Below are positions 1-9,005 of a stretch of 64,000 bases of DNA, in pieces (positions within the stretch are counted from its first letter, which is position 1; every line of letters starts with the position of its first letter). The notes beneath the pieces are model-generated. The model worked only from the letters and a program-made list of their open reading frames with translations, was not told the origin of the DNA and did not search any database. The position numbers were made by a program, and so were the translations under genes. Source of the stretch: Bifidobacterium anseris (GTDB lineage: Bacteria; Actinomycetota; Actinomycetes; Actinomycetales; Bifidobacteriaceae); contig NZ_NMYC01000001.1 of the NCBI RefSeq assembly GCF_002860345.1, positions 867,397 to 931,396 on the forward strand, given 5' to 3'.

Positions 1-2
1 TG

Positions 3-614
3 TGTTCGGACACGACCCGATGGGGCAAGGCGGAGACCTACCTGACGCGCGACGTGCCCGACTGGATCCGGCGCAACCTGCCGGTGAGTGAGAATCCGGA
101 CGAGTGGACGATCGGCGGCTTCTCGCAAGGAGGCACCTGTTCGACGCAGATCGGCCCGAACCATCCGGAACTGTATGGCAACGTGCTCGCCGTGGACGGC
201 GAGATCGCGCCGACGGACGGTAGCGTCGAACAGATGGTCGAACGCTATTTCGGCGGCGATCGGGCCGCCTACGAGCGACAGGTGCCCGTCAACGCACTGC
301 GCGCGCACGCGCCGTCGAACCAGACGATGATTCTGGCGGCCGGAGAAAAGGACGTCGTCTCGACGGCCAACATCGCTACGATTGGTGAGGAAGCGAAAAA
401 AGCCGGATGGAAGGTCGTCGAGATCAAGGTCAAGGACGCGGGGCATGACTGGCGGGCGGTCAACGAGACGCTCGCGGTCGCGCTGCCGTGGCTGTGCGAC
501 CGGATGGGACTGGACGTCGGCGGGGGTCGGGACGGCGAGGCCGGCACCGACGAGCGACGGCAACGGAAGGAAGAGCGGATGGAGACGAATCCGGGAATCG
601 AGGTGCTGCAATGA
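3..614 (+). CDS. Alpha/beta-hydrolase esterase (esterase D/YieL type), 3' part
   Basis: The frame is open from the left edge, so the true start lies outside the window; about 203 codons are visible. A GFSQGG segment at about residue 40 is the nucleophile elbow (GxSxG) of alpha/beta hydrolases, and a later GHDWRAVNETL segment carries the likely catalytic His. This arrangement is that of the esterase D/putative esterase family, whose members cleave small acyl esters. The last 30 or so residues are charged and low in complexity and lie outside the fold. The stop codon overlaps the ATG of the next gene (ATGA), so the two are probably translationally coupled. The physiological substrate cannot be told from sequence. 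Confidence 0.85.
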   Translation, partial: CSDTTRWGKAETYLTRDVPDWIRRNLPVSENPDEWTIGGFSQGGTCSTQIGPNHPELYGNVLAVDGEIAPTDGSVEQMVERYFGGDRAAYERQVPVNALRAHAPSNQTMILAAGEKDVVSTANIATIGEEAKKAGWKVVEIKVKDAGHDWRAVNETLAVALPWLCDRMGLDVGGGRDGEAGTDERRQRKEERMETNPGIEVLQ

Positions 615-3352
615 ACGGCGCAACGGCGGCGCGACGGCCGCATGACGACGGCGGGGTGGGCGCCCAGCTCGGCCATGACCTGCGACGGTGGGCGCACGAG
701 CAGCGGTTCGCGCTGTGGACGACCTTCGCCTTCGTCGTCGTCAACCTGTGCTGGTGGCTGTGGTATGCGGTGCAGCACCGCACGCTGCCGTACGCGTCGA
801 TGCGCACGACGCTCGGCGCCTTCGACCTCGCGAGGCTGATGCCGTCGCTTGTGCTCACACGCAGCGTCTTCCAGCTTGTCGTCGAGGCGCTGCTGATTCT
901 GTGCATGCTGTGCATCGCCGAACCGATGATGGGCGTGTGGCGCACGGTCGGCGCGAGCCTGACGAGCGCCGTCGTCGGCATCGGCTTCGGCCTGCTGCTA
1001 TGCGCAGGCTTCAACACGCTGCTGCAGGACAACGCGATCATCTACCACGTCCCGTTCACGCTCTCGCCGCTCGTGCTCGTCATCGGCGCGCTGTTCGCGT
1101 CGACGGCCTTCGCCTATCAGCTGTGGCGTCGGCGCATCCGGCTGATCGGCTACACGGCGATCCTCGTCGTGCTGCTCTACGGCGGCAACCCAGGCGACTA
1201 CTGCATGCTCGTCGCCGCCGTCGCCGGCCAACTCATCGGCCGCGCGATGGCCGGGCCGCCGATTGAGGACGAGGCGTGGCACTGGCAGTACAGCAGCTCG
1301 TCCGAGACGCGCCGCATCCTCGGCGCAATCGGCGCCGTGCTCGCGCTCGGCCCGATCGTAGCCGCCACGTCGCGCTCGCATGCGGGTCCGCTCACCGGAC
1401 TCGCATGGGTGCTCAGCCCCGGCTCGGTCAACACCGGCAAGCTCGCGAGCTGCATGCACGGACAGGTCACGAGCGGCTGCTTCCGGCAGTACGAGCTTAT
1501 GCGCGCAAGCATGACCGGCGACCTGATCCGCTCGGTGCTGCCGCTGCTCGTCATGCTCGCGCTCGCCTGGGGCGTCTATCTGGGCCGCCGCACGGCCGCA
1601 GTGTGCAGCATTGTCTTCTATCTGGCGTCGAGCGTGATCACCGTCAGCTATTACTTGGTGATGCCCTTCGCGCTCGGTAGCTCGGCCACGGCGTTCTCGG
1701 GGCGCGCGATCGAGACGTGCCTCGTCAACACGCTCGTGCCGCTGCTGTACGCCATCGCGATCATCGCGAAACTGCCGGACTTCTCGATTCGCACGAAGGC
1801 GCGTCCGCTGCGCATCGGTCTGATCGTGCTCGGCGCGACTTTCGTGGCATGCGCGGCCGTCTATCTGATCTTCGGCCTGACGCGTCCCGGCGATTTCACA
1901 CCGCGTCCGGGCCTGCGCGTGCTGCTCGCCGAACTGCCCGGCCGGTTCCTGCCGATAGGCTTCCTGACGAACACGCGGTTGGCCTTCATGCCGGACACGC
2001 CTATCGCCTCCCTCGTCTACCAGGGCGTCGGCATCGTGTTCTGGGTCGTCTTCGTCGTCGTCGCCTTCGCATGGCTCAACGCGACGATCGACTACGACAG
2101 GAAGGCTCGTGCGCGCGCCGAGGAGCTCGTCGAGCACGGCGGCGAATCAATGAGCTTCATGACGACGTGGGAGGGCAACGAGTACTGGATTTCGCCGACC
2201 GGCCGTTCGGCCGTCGCCTATCGCGTGCTCAACCACATCGCGCTGACGACGACCGGCCCCTTCGGCGACCCCGAGGAGTGGATGAGCGACCTCGACGAGT
2301 TCGCGCGCTTCTGCCGCGACCATTCGTGGTCGCCGGTGTTCTACGCCGTCCATCAGCCGGCGCGCGACCATCTGGCGACGCTCGGCTGGCATTCGATCAT
2401 GGTCGGCGACGAGATGGTCATCGACCCACAGAGCTGGAAGACGACCGGCAAGAAATGGCAGGATGTGCGCACCGCGATCAACAAGGCGAAGCGCGAAGGC
2501 ATCACCGACGAGATGAGCACCTACGAGGACGCGCCGGCCGACGTGCAGACGCAGATCCAGGAGATCTCCGAACAGTGGTCACAAGGCAAGGCGCTGCCCG
2601 AGATGAAGTTCACGCTCGGCGGCGTCGAGGAACTCAAGGATCCGCGCGTGCGCATCCTCTACGCGATCGACGTCGACGGCGTCGTGCAGGCGGTCACGAG
2701 CTGGCTGCCGACGTGGCGCGACGGACACATCGCCGGATGGACGCTTGATTTCATGCGCTACCGTCCCGGCAGCTACAACGGCATCATGGAGTTCCTCATC
2801 GCGCGCATGGCGCAGCGCATGCACGACTGGGATGAGGAGCATCCTGACGAGAAGGTCGACTTCATCTCGCTGTCGGCGGCGCCGCTGACCGGACTGCACG
2901 ATGCGTCCGAGGCGAAACCGGACGACGACACGAACATCGACGGCACCGTCATGCTCCAGCATTCGCTCGCGCTCGTCGCCGACCTGCTCGAACCCGCCTA
3001 CGGCTTCAGGTCGCTGTACAACTTCAAGAAGAAGTTCCAGCCCTCCGAGCATCCGGTCTACATCTGCTACCCGGATTCGGCGCTACTCGCGAACCTCGGC
3101 ATCGCGATCGTGCGCGCCTATCTGCCGACGCTCACGTTCCGCGGCGCCCTCGGCATGCTCTCCACGTTCAAGCCGAAGAAGGACGCAGCGAAGACAAACG
3201 CAGCGAAGAAGGAGGGTGCAGCGAAGGAGACTGGAGCTGAGAAGGACGACGCGCCCGCGCAGCAGGCTGCGCCTGCAAAGGACGATCGTCCGCAGGCGCC
3301 GAAGCAGGATACGATGTCGCTGAAGCAGCCGAAACAGCCAAATCAGCAATAA
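611..3352 (+). CDS. MprF-like membrane protein: polytopic N-terminus plus DUF2156 aminoacyl-phosphatidylglycerol synthase domain
   Basis: 913 residues when started at the ATG that overlaps the stop of the preceding esterase gene; an in-frame ATG at 488 lies inside that gene and is rejected. Roughly residues 25-500 hold a dozen or more hydrophobic segments, the first part resembling a rhomboid-like six-helix bundle. From about residue 514 follows a soluble cytoplasmic domain of the DUF2156 (GNAT-like) type found in lysylphosphatidylglycerol synthases, where it moves an aminoacyl group from tRNA to phosphatidylglycerol and lowers the negative surface charge. The last 60 residues are a Lys/Ala/Glu-rich tail of low complexity. 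Family assignment is good; the amino acid transferred and any flippase activity are inferred. A strong hairpin follows the stop. Confidence 0.85.
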   Translation: MNGATAARRPHDDGGVGAQLGHDLRRWAHEQRFALWTTFAFVVVNLCWWLWYAVQHRTLPYASMRTTLGAFDLARLMPSLVLTRSVFQLVVEALLILCMLCIAEPMMGVWRTVGASLTSAVVGIGFGLLLCAGFNTLLQDNAIIYHVPFTLSPLVLVIGALFASTAFAYQLWRRRIRLIGYTAILVVLLYGGNPGDYCMLVAAVAGQLIGRAMAGPPIEDEAWHWQYSSSSETRRILGAIGAVLALGPIVAATSRSHAGPLTGLAWVLSPGSVNTGKLASCMHGQVTSGCFRQYELMRASMTGDLIRSVLPLLVMLALAWGVYLGRRTAAVCSIVFYLASSVITVSYYLVMPFALGSSATAFSGRAIETCLVNTLVPLLYAIAIIAKLPDFSIRTKARPLRIGLIVLGATFVACAAVYLIFGLTRPGDFTPRPGLRVLLAELPGRFLPIGFLTNTRLAFMPDTPIASLVYQGVGIVFWVVFVVVAFAWLNATIDYDRKARARAEELVEHGGESMSFMTTWEGNEYWISPTGRSAVAYRVLNHIALTTTGPFGDPEEWMSDLDEFARFCRDHSWSPVFYAVHQPARDHLATLGWHSIMVGDEMVIDPQSWKTTGKKWQDVRTAINKAKREGITDEMSTYEDAPADVQTQIQEISEQWSQGKALPEMKFTLGGVEELKDPRVRILYAIDVDGVVQAVTSWLPTWRDGHIAGWTLDFMRYRPGSYNGIMEFLIARMAQRMHDWDEEHPDEKVDFISLSAAPLTGLHDASEAKPDDDTNIDGTVMLQHSLALVADLLEPAYGFRSLYNFKKKFQPSEHPVYICYPDSALLANLGIAIVRAYLPTLTFRGALGMLSTFKPKKDAAKTNAAKKEGAAKETGAEKDDAPAQQAAPAKDDRPQAPKQDTMSLKQPKQPNQQ

Positions 3353-3377
3353 CACCGCAACCGCGCACAGCGGATAT

Positions 3378-3417
3378 GCGAAGGGCCGCGCACGAACGTT
3401 CGTGCGCGGCCCTTCGC
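3378..3417. terminator. Bidirectional stem-loop between convergent genes
   Basis: A 40-base perfect palindrome (20-bp arms) lies between the stop of the MprF-like gene and the stop of the convergent fur/zur gene. It is GC-rich, has no clear T-run, and can serve both strands. Confidence 0.8.
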
Positions 3418-3422
3418 TCTCT

Positions 3423-3842
3423 CTAGTCGGCCTGATCGGCCTCGTCGGCGTCCGATGAGGTGGCCTGACGCTCGCGGCATTCGGCGCACAAGCCGAAGAC
3501 CTCGAGCGTGTGGGATTCGATCGTGAAGCCGTGGGAATCGGCGACCTTCCTCAACCACTGTTCGCTCGGCGGATCGATCTGAACGGTCCGGCCGCACGAG
3601 ACGCACACGAGGTGGTGGTGATGGCTGTCGTCGCCGCACAGGCGGAACAGCTGCTGCCCGTTCATGCGCACGGTGTCCACAAGGCCCTGCTCCTCCATCG
3701 CGTTGAGCTGACGGTAGACAGTGGCCAGGGCGATGTGTTCGCCGGCCTCCTCGAGCTGTTCGTGCAGACTGCGGGCGGAGACGAATCCATCCGCCCCCTT
3801 GAGCGATTCGCGGATCACGTCCTTCTGCCGTGTGTTGCGCAT
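3423..3842 (-). CDS. zur: Fur-family repressor, Zur/FurB type
   Basis: 139 residues, the usual length for Fur proteins. An N-terminal winged helix (residues about 5-80, with the ALATVYRQL recognition region) is followed by a dimerisation/metal domain containing HHHHLVCVSCG and CAEC, i.e. two CxxC pairs that bind structural zinc. The His-rich stretch before the first CxxC and the HGFTIESHTLEVFG segment match actinobacterial Zur (FurB) better than iron-sensing Fur. The start used is the ATG at 3842, preceded by AAGGAG at about 12 nt; the frame is open further upstream to 3968 with no better start. Expected role: zinc-dependent repression of zinc uptake genes. Zur versus Fur is an inference from similarity of motifs. 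Confidence 0.85.
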   Translation of the reverse strand: MRNTRQKDVIRESLKGADGFVSARSLHEQLEEAGEHIALATVYRQLNAMEEQGLVDTVRMNGQQLFRLCGDDSHHHHLVCVSCGRTVQIDPPSEQWLRKVADSHGFTIESHTLEVFGLCAECRERQATSSDADEADQAD

Positions 3843-3993
3843 ACGGTCGTTGTGCTCCTTCCCAAGCGGCGTCCCGTGCGACAAAGCCGATGCCCGTCGC
3901 GTCCACGGACGCCTATGATTCCTACCGATCTTCCGGCCCGCCGATTCCCGACGGCGCGCGATGCACACGAAACGTGCACGTCCCGCGTCTCGC

Positions 3994-5160
3994 TCAGCGG
4001 TTGGTGATGTCAGCCCAGCAGCCGGTCGCGTCGAGTTCGGCGACGGTGCGTTCCGCGTCGTCGGTCAGCACGGTGATGTGCCCCATCTTGCGGTTGTGCT
4101 TCGCCTCGGCCTTGCCGTAGTCGTGCACATGCCATTCGGGATGGTCGGCGATCGCCGCGCGCGTCGGTGCGACGTGCTGGCCGAGCACGTTGACCATGAC
4201 GGCGGCCGGCGTGAGCGCCTGCGGCTGCGCGAGCGGCCATCCGCAGATGCCGCGCACATGCAGGTCGTACTGGTCGAAGTCGCACGCCTCGATCGTGTAA
4301 TGGCCGGAGTTGTGCGGACGCGGTGCGAGCTCGTTGACGATGAGCGAGCCGTCGGCGCACACGAACAGTTCGATCGCGAGCGTGCCCGCCAACGCGAAAC
4401 CTTCGGCGAGCGCGACGGCCAGTTCGCGCGCACGGGCCGCCATGTCGTCATCCATCGGCGCCGGCATGATCGTCTTGTGCAGGATGTTGTCGCAATGGAT
4501 GTTGCGCACGACCGGGAAGGTCACGTAGTCCTCGCCGTTGCCGCTCACGAGAATCGATGCCTCGTAGTCGAAGTCGACGAATCCTTCGAGGATCGACGGC
4601 GGGAAGTCCTCGTCGTCCCACACGCGCGCGAGGTCGTCGGCGTTCTTGAGCACGATCTGCCCGTGGCCGTCATAGCCGCCTTCGGCCGTCTTGAGCACGG
4701 CCGGATAGCCGATCCGTTCGAGCGCGGCGTCGAGTTCGGCGCGGCTGTTCACCGGCGCCCACGGCGCCGTGGCGATGCCGTGGTCGTTGATGAAGGTCTT
4801 CTCGGCGACGCGGTTCTGCGTCACGCGCAGCAGGTCGGTGCCCTGCGGGATCGCGACGCGGTCGCGCACCGCGTCGAGCGCGTCGGCGTCCACGTTCTCG
4901 AATTCGTAGGTGAGCACGTCGCTGCGTTCGGCGAGTTCGCGGATCGCCGCCGTGTCGTCATAGTCGGCGACGATCTGGAAGTCGGCGACCTGCGCGGTCG
5001 GGCAGTCCTCGGTCGGGTCGAGCGTGCCGACGCGGAATCCCATGTATTTGGCGGACAATGCCATCATGCGGCCGAGCTGACCACCACCGACGATGCCGAT
5101 TGTGGCCCCCGGCGCCAGCATGGTCGTGCGTCCCGCGGTTTCCTCAGACAAGCTTGGCAT
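3994..5160 (-). CDS. purK: N5-carboxyaminoimidazole ribonucleotide synthase
   Basis: 388 residues, normal for PurK. An ATP-grasp enzyme that carboxylates AIR with ATP and bicarbonate in de novo purine synthesis. The N-terminus shows [13 protein letters not shown], the nucleotide-like fold that opens all PurK proteins; the middle has the ATP-grasp region with YDGHGQ and a FDYEASILV stretch; near the C-terminus [18 protein letters not shown] is the conserved metal/phosphate-binding signature. The start at 5160 overlaps the 3' end of purE by 17 nt and has an AAGGTGG sequence upstream, so purE-purK form one transcription unit, with PurE using the PurK product. Confidence 0.96.
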   Translation of the reverse strand: MPSLSEETAGRTTMLAPGATIGIVGGGQLGRMMALSAKYMGFRVGTLDPTEDCPTAQVADFQIVADYDDTAAIRELAERSDVLTYEFENVDADALDAVRDRVAIPQGTDLLRVTQNRVAEKTFINDHGIATAPWAPVNSRAELDAALERIGYPAVLKTAEGGYDGHGQIVLKNADDLARVWDDEDFPPSILEGFVDFDYEASILVSGNGEDYVTFPVVRNIHCDNILHKTIMPAPMDDDMAARARELAVALAEGFALAGTLAIELFVCADGSLIVNELAPRPHNSGHYTIEACDFDQYDLHVRGICGWPLAQPQALTPAAVMVNVLGQHVAPTRAAIADHPEWHVHDYGKAEAKHNRKMGHITVLTDDAERTVAELDATGCWADITNR

Positions 5161-5641
5161 TGGATTCGTCCACCTTCTTCTTGAGTTCCTCGCGGTAGTC
5201 GTCGAGCGCCTGCGCGAGCGCCGCGTCGTTCATCGAGAGCATGCTCACGGCGAGCAGTCCGGCGTTCGTCGCGCCCGACTTGCCGATCGCCGTCGTGGCG
5301 ACCGGGATGCCGCCGGGCATCTGCACAATCGACAGCAGCGAATCCCAGCCGGACAGCGCGTGCGACTGCACCGGCACGCCGATGACCGGCAACGTCGTCT
5401 GCGCGGCGACCATGCCCGGCAGATGCGCCGCGCCGCCCGCGCCGGCGATGATGACCTTGATGCCGTCGGTGCGCGCCGCGTGCGCGAACTCACCCATGAG
5501 TTCGGGCGTGCGATGCGCGGAGACGACCCGCTTGAGATACGGCACGCCGAAGCGCTCGAGCATCTCGCAGGCGTGCTTCATCGTCTCCCAGTCGCTGGCC
5601 GATCCCATGATCACGGCCACTTCGGGCTTGCTGGCTGTCAT
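5144..5641 (-). CDS. purE: N5-CAIR mutase (phosphoribosylaminoimidazole carboxylase catalytic subunit)
   Basis: 165 residues, typical of class I PurE. It converts N5-CAIR to CAIR in purine synthesis. Conserved blocks are visible in order: GSASDWETM near residue 15, SAHRTPE near 45, [11 protein letters not shown] near 73, then the substrate-binding run [18 protein letters not shown]. The ATG at 5641 is chosen because GGAGG lies 6 nt upstream; the frame is open 23 codons further but that stretch has no family character. First gene of the purE-purK pair. Confidence 0.96.
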   Translation of the reverse strand: MTASKPEVAVIMGSASDWETMKHACEMLERFGVPYLKRVVSAHRTPELMGEFAHAARTDGIKVIIAGAGGAAHLPGMVAAQTTLPVIGVPVQSHALSGWDSLLSIVQMPGGIPVATTAIGKSGATNAGLLAVSMLSMNDAALAQALDDYREELKKKVDESNAKLV

Positions 5642-5778
5642 TGTTACCTCCGCAATGATGTGGACGGGTGGTTTGCTGCGTGTCCCACTGTACGCCGACC
5701 CGGCGCGCACGGCACCGCGGCGCGCGCCCGTCGTCTCACATCGCGGCGCGCTTCCTGATCATCCCGGCTCGGCCCGGC

Positions 5779-7641
5779 TCACGCCGTGCGCGGCAGCCCG
5801 CGGATGCGCGCGACGATCGCCTCGACCGTCATCCCGTAGCGCGAGTCGAGTTCGGCGAGCGGCGTGCGGTCGGTGAATTCCTTGTCGGCGCCGAAGTTGA
5901 GCACATGCATGCGCGCGTCGGGCATCTCGTTCGCGTAGAAGGCGGTGACCTTCTGCCCCCACCCGCCTTCGAGCTGCGCGTCCTCGAGCGTGACGACGAC
6001 GTCATGGCGCGACGCGAGCGCTGTGAGCGTGCGTTCGTCGAGCGTCGAGAACTGCAATGGGTCGATTAGCGTCGCGTCGATGCCGCCGTCGTTCTTGCCG
6101 CTGTCGGCGAGCGCGTCGACGACCGCCTTCGCCGTCGGATACGCGTTGCCGAGGCCAAGCACGGCCACGTCACGACCGTCATGTGCGATGCGGTAGCCGC
6201 TCCACGGGGCGTCCGCGTCGGTGCGCTGCGGCTTGGCGGTCGCATCAGCGTCGAGAAGACCCGCGCGTTCGGCGTCGAGGATCGCCGCGCCGGGCACGCG
6301 GATCAATGTCGGCGTCGTATTCGCCGGCGACGTCGACCATGCGAGCATGTCGAGGAACATGCGTCGCGACGTCGGCGCAAGGCAGCGCAGGCCGGGGATG
6401 TTGCCGAACATCGTGATGTCGAAGGCGCCCGAATGCGTGTTGTCGGCGTCGGATACACCGCCGCCGAAGGACAGCAGCGTCACCGGCTCGCCGTTGATCG
6501 CGACCTCCTGCTGCAACTGGTCGAAGGTGCGTTGGAAGAACGTCGCCGACGTGGCGACGACCGGCCGCCCGCCCGCCTGTGCGATGCCCGCGGCGAACGC
6601 GACCGCATGCTCCTCGGTGATGCCGGTGTCCACGTAGTGCGCGCCGGCGTTCGCGCGGAAACGCTGCGTGATGCCGTTCGATCCGGGCGTCGCTGGCGAG
6701 ATGACGACGAGTCCCGGCTCGGCGTCGAAGCGCCGCTCAAGCGCCTCCATCGCCAGCTGTCCGTAGTATTTGCGCGCGCCGAGCGGCTTGTCGGCGTCGC
6801 TCATCGGCGGCTGCCAGTGGTTGGCTTCGCAACGGCCCTCCCTGATGCCGTGCGCGGCGTCCTCGGCGTCCATGCCGAGGCCTTTCGTCGTATGGATGTG
6901 CAGCACGATCGGATGGTCGATGTCCTTGACGTCCTCGAAGGCGCGCACGAGCGCATGCACATCGTTGCCGTCCTCGACGTAACGGTAGTCGAGACCAAAC
7001 GCCCGGAACAGGTTCATGGCGCAGCGACCGTGTGAGGCGCGCATCTCGGCGAGCGTCGCGTACATGCCGCCGTGGTTGTCCGCGATCGACATCTCGTTGT
7101 CGTTGAAGACGACGATCAGGTTGCCGCCCTGCTCGGCAGCGTTGTTGAGCCCCTCGAAGGCGACGCCCGAGCTCAGCGCGCCGTCGCCGATGACGGCGAC
7201 GACGTTGTTCGTCTGTGGCGCGAGCCCCGCCGCCCGGCGCATGTCACGCTCCTTCGCCAGACCGCAGGCGAGCGAGATCGACGTGCCGGTATGCCCCAGC
7301 ACGAACAGGTCATGTTCGCTTTCGTCCGGATTCGTGAAACCGGTCACCGTGTCGAACAGCGACGGATCGCGGAACGCCGGCGCACGCCCTGTCAGCATCT
7401 TGTGCACATAGCTCTGGTGGGAGACGTCGAAGACGATCTTGTCGAAGGGTGATTCGAAGACGCGGTGCAACGCGACGCTCGCCTCCACAAGACCCAGATT
7501 CGAGCCGATATGGCCGCCGTGGCGTTTGCCGAAATCGACGAGCGTATCGCGGATCTGCGCGCACAGGGCATCCAGTTCGTCCCCGCTGAGCCTTTTGACG
7601 TCCTCGGGTGCATGCATGTTCGCCAGAATGTCGCCGGTCAT
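5779..7641 (-). CDS. dxs: 1-deoxy-D-xylulose-5-phosphate synthase-like thiamine-diphosphate enzyme (divergent)
   Basis: 620 residues, close to DXS length (about 620-680). It has the transketolase architecture: an N-terminal ThDP domain with GDGALSSGVAFEGLNN and FNDNEMSI (GDG...N motif that holds the cofactor's Mg), a central pyrimidine-binding domain with GITEEHAVAFAAGIA (catalytic Glu), and a C-terminal transketolase domain with GLGNAYPTA. DXS joins pyruvate and glyceraldehyde-3-phosphate for the MEP isoprenoid pathway and thiamine synthesis. Several positions differ from textbook DXS (for example DVSHQSY in place of DVGHQSY, and NTHSGAFD in place of the usual PSHNGMWD), so it may be a divergent paralogue with another ketol-transfer role. 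The start at 7641 lacks a strong SD; an ATG at 7617 is possible. Confidence 0.82.
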   Translation of the reverse strand: MTGDILANMHAPEDVKRLSGDELDALCAQIRDTLVDFGKRHGGHIGSNLGLVEASVALHRVFESPFDKIVFDVSHQSYVHKMLTGRAPAFRDPSLFDTVTGFTNPDESEHDLFVLGHTGTSISLACGLAKERDMRRAAGLAPQTNNVVAVIGDGALSSGVAFEGLNNAAEQGGNLIVVFNDNEMSIADNHGGMYATLAEMRASHGRCAMNLFRAFGLDYRYVEDGNDVHALVRAFEDVKDIDHPIVLHIHTTKGLGMDAEDAAHGIREGRCEANHWQPPMSDADKPLGARKYYGQLAMEALERRFDAEPGLVVISPATPGSNGITQRFRANAGAHYVDTGITEEHAVAFAAGIAQAGGRPVVATSATFFQRTFDQLQQEVAINGEPVTLLSFGGGVSDADNTHSGAFDITMFGNIPGLRCLAPTSRRMFLDMLAWSTSPANTTPTLIRVPGAAILDAERAGLLDADATAKPQRTDADAPWSGYRIAHDGRDVAVLGLGNAYPTAKAVVDALADSGKNDGGIDATLIDPLQFSTLDERTLTALASRHDVVVTLEDAQLEGGWGQKVTAFYANEMPDARMHVLNFGADKEFTDRTPLAELDSRYGMTVEAIVARIRGLPRTA

Positions 7642-7703
7642 GAGCCTGATCAGATCCTTACGCTTGCGTTCGATGGACGCGGGTGTGCGCCCCCGGGAAC
7701 CAT

Positions 7704-7709
7704 ATTATA
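7704..7709 (-). promoter_or_regulatory. -10 box of the dxs-like gene
   Basis: Read on the minus strand this is a perfect TATAAT about 62 nt before the dxs-like start. No convincing -35 hexamer is seen 17 nt upstream. On the plus strand a TAGAAT at 7742-7747 could serve the divergent oxidoreductase gene. Confidence 0.5.
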
Positions 7710-7799
7710 GTGTGCCAGCCTCGAGGCGGCCCGCGACGCGTTAGAATGACGGTTGGCGGGCGGACGACGTGGACGCCCGAACGGATGTAAGGAGCGGCG

Positions 7800-8798
7800 A
7801 TGAGGGCCGTATACGCACAGGACATCAATCCGCAGCATCCTCTCGAGGCGCTCGCGGTGGGCGAATTACCGACGCCGCGGCTGCCGTACGGGTGGACGCG
7901 CATCAGGACGCGCGCCGTCTCGGTCAACCATCACGACGTCTGGTCACTCAAAGGAGTGGGATTGTCCGCGGACATGACGCCGATGATCCTCGGCACCGAT
8001 GTGTGCGGCGTGCTCGAGGAGGAGCCGGAGGGACGCACAGGGCTCAAGGCGGGCGACGAGGTCGTCGCTTACACGGTCATCGGCGCGGACGGCGCGGGCG
8101 TGGCCGCCGGCGAACGACGCACGATCCTGTCGGAGAAGTATCCGGGCACGATGGCCGACAAGACGCAGGTGCCGGCGGCGAATCTGTTCGCGAAGCCGGC
8201 GAACTGCACGATCGAGGAGGCGGCCGCGCTCGGCACGAGTTGGCTCACCGCGTATTCGATGCTGTTCTCGCGCGAGCACGGCGCGCAGGTGCAGCCCGGC
8301 GACAGCGTGCTGATCCAGGGTGCGGGCGGCGGCGTGGCGAGCGCGGCGATCCAGCTCGCGCATGCGGCCGGACTCGAAGTCTTCGTCACGTCGCGCAGTC
8401 CAGAGAAGCTCGAGGCGGCACGACGCATCGGCGCCGACGCCGCCGTGCTCACCGGCGAGAGGCTTCCACACAAGGTGGACGCCGTGCTCGATTCGGTCGG
8501 TTCGGTCACGTGGGCTCATTCGATCCGTTCGGTGCGTCCCGGCGGCGTCGTCGTCACGTGCGGCGCGACGAGCGGCGACCAGCCGGGCGCCGAACTGACG
8601 CGCGTGTTCTTCCAGAACATCCGCATCCAGGGCAATACGATGGGTTCACGCGATGATTTCGCAAGGCTGCTGCGCTTCGTCGAGCACGCGAACCTGCATC
8701 CGATCATCGACGCGACCTATCCGGTTGAATACGCGAAGGACGCCTTCGCCCGAGTCCTCTCCGCCGACCTCTTCGGCAAAGTGGTGCTCACGTTCTAA
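7800..8798 (+). CDS. Medium-chain (MDR) zinc-less alcohol dehydrogenase/quinone oxidoreductase family protein
   Basis: 332 residues. The N-terminal GroES-like domain (about residues 1-120) has VSVNHHDVW and GTDVCGVLEE, and the Rossmann domain has the nucleotide motif VLIQGAGGGVASAAIQLA followed by FVTSRSPEKLEAAR, which places it among NADPH-dependent MDR reductases related to quinone oxidoreductase and crotonyl-CoA reductase-like proteins. The cysteine cluster that holds structural zinc in true alcohol dehydrogenases is absent. AAGGAG lies 5 nt before the ATG. It is transcribed divergently from the dxs-like gene. The substrate is unknown. Confidence 0.88.
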   Translation: MRAVYAQDINPQHPLEALAVGELPTPRLPYGWTRIRTRAVSVNHHDVWSLKGVGLSADMTPMILGTDVCGVLEEEPEGRTGLKAGDEVVAYTVIGADGAGVAAGERRTILSEKYPGTMADKTQVPAANLFAKPANCTIEEAAALGTSWLTAYSMLFSREHGAQVQPGDSVLIQGAGGGVASAAIQLAHAAGLEVFVTSRSPEKLEAARRIGADAAVLTGERLPHKVDAVLDSVGSVTWAHSIRSVRPGGVVVTCGATSGDQPGAELTRVFFQNIRIQGNTMGSRDDFARLLRFVEHANLHPIIDATYPVEYAKDAFARVLSADLFGKVVLTF

Positions 8799-8838
8799 AG
8801 CGCCAAGTATGTGAGTGCGGGTGCGGGATGCGAAGTGC

Positions 8839-8862
8839 GGGGATGGCGAGAACGCCATCCCC
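8839..8862. terminator. Stem-loop between the oxidoreductase gene and tRNA-Arg
   Basis: Ten perfect base pairs (GGGGATGGCG with its complement) around an AGAA loop. It lies between two convergent transcripts and probably ends both. Confidence 0.75.
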
Positions 8863-8867
8863 AATCG

Positions 8868-8941
8868 TGACCCCGGACGGGCTCGAACCGTCGACCTTGA
8901 GATTAGAAGTCACATGCTCTATCCAGCTGAGCTACGGGGCC
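8868..8941 (-). tRNA. tRNA-Arg, anticodon TCT
   Basis: 74 nt cloverleaf on the minus strand. The acceptor stem GGCCCCG pairs with CGGGGTC (one G-U), the D-arm is GCTC...GAGC, the anticodon loop CTTCTAA gives anticodon TCT (reads AGA codons), and the T-arm carries GGTTCGAGCC. The anticodon stem has one mismatch. The CCA end is not encoded. A TATACT box lies about 12 nt upstream of the 5' end. Confidence 0.95.
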
Positions 8942-9005
8942 AAGCCTGAATAAGTATAGCGCACGTCTGAAGAAACCGCCGACCATCCCCTCCATCCCAG
9001 TCCCA

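Noticed and set aside
488-610. N-terminal extension of the MprF-like protein
   Set aside because: The extension lies inside the esterase gene and is Arg-rich shadow sequence; the ATG overlapping the esterase stop is the natural start.
3961-5184. Open frame of about 400 codons on the plus strand
   Set aside because: Exact antisense of purK; no SD and His/Arg-rich shadow composition.
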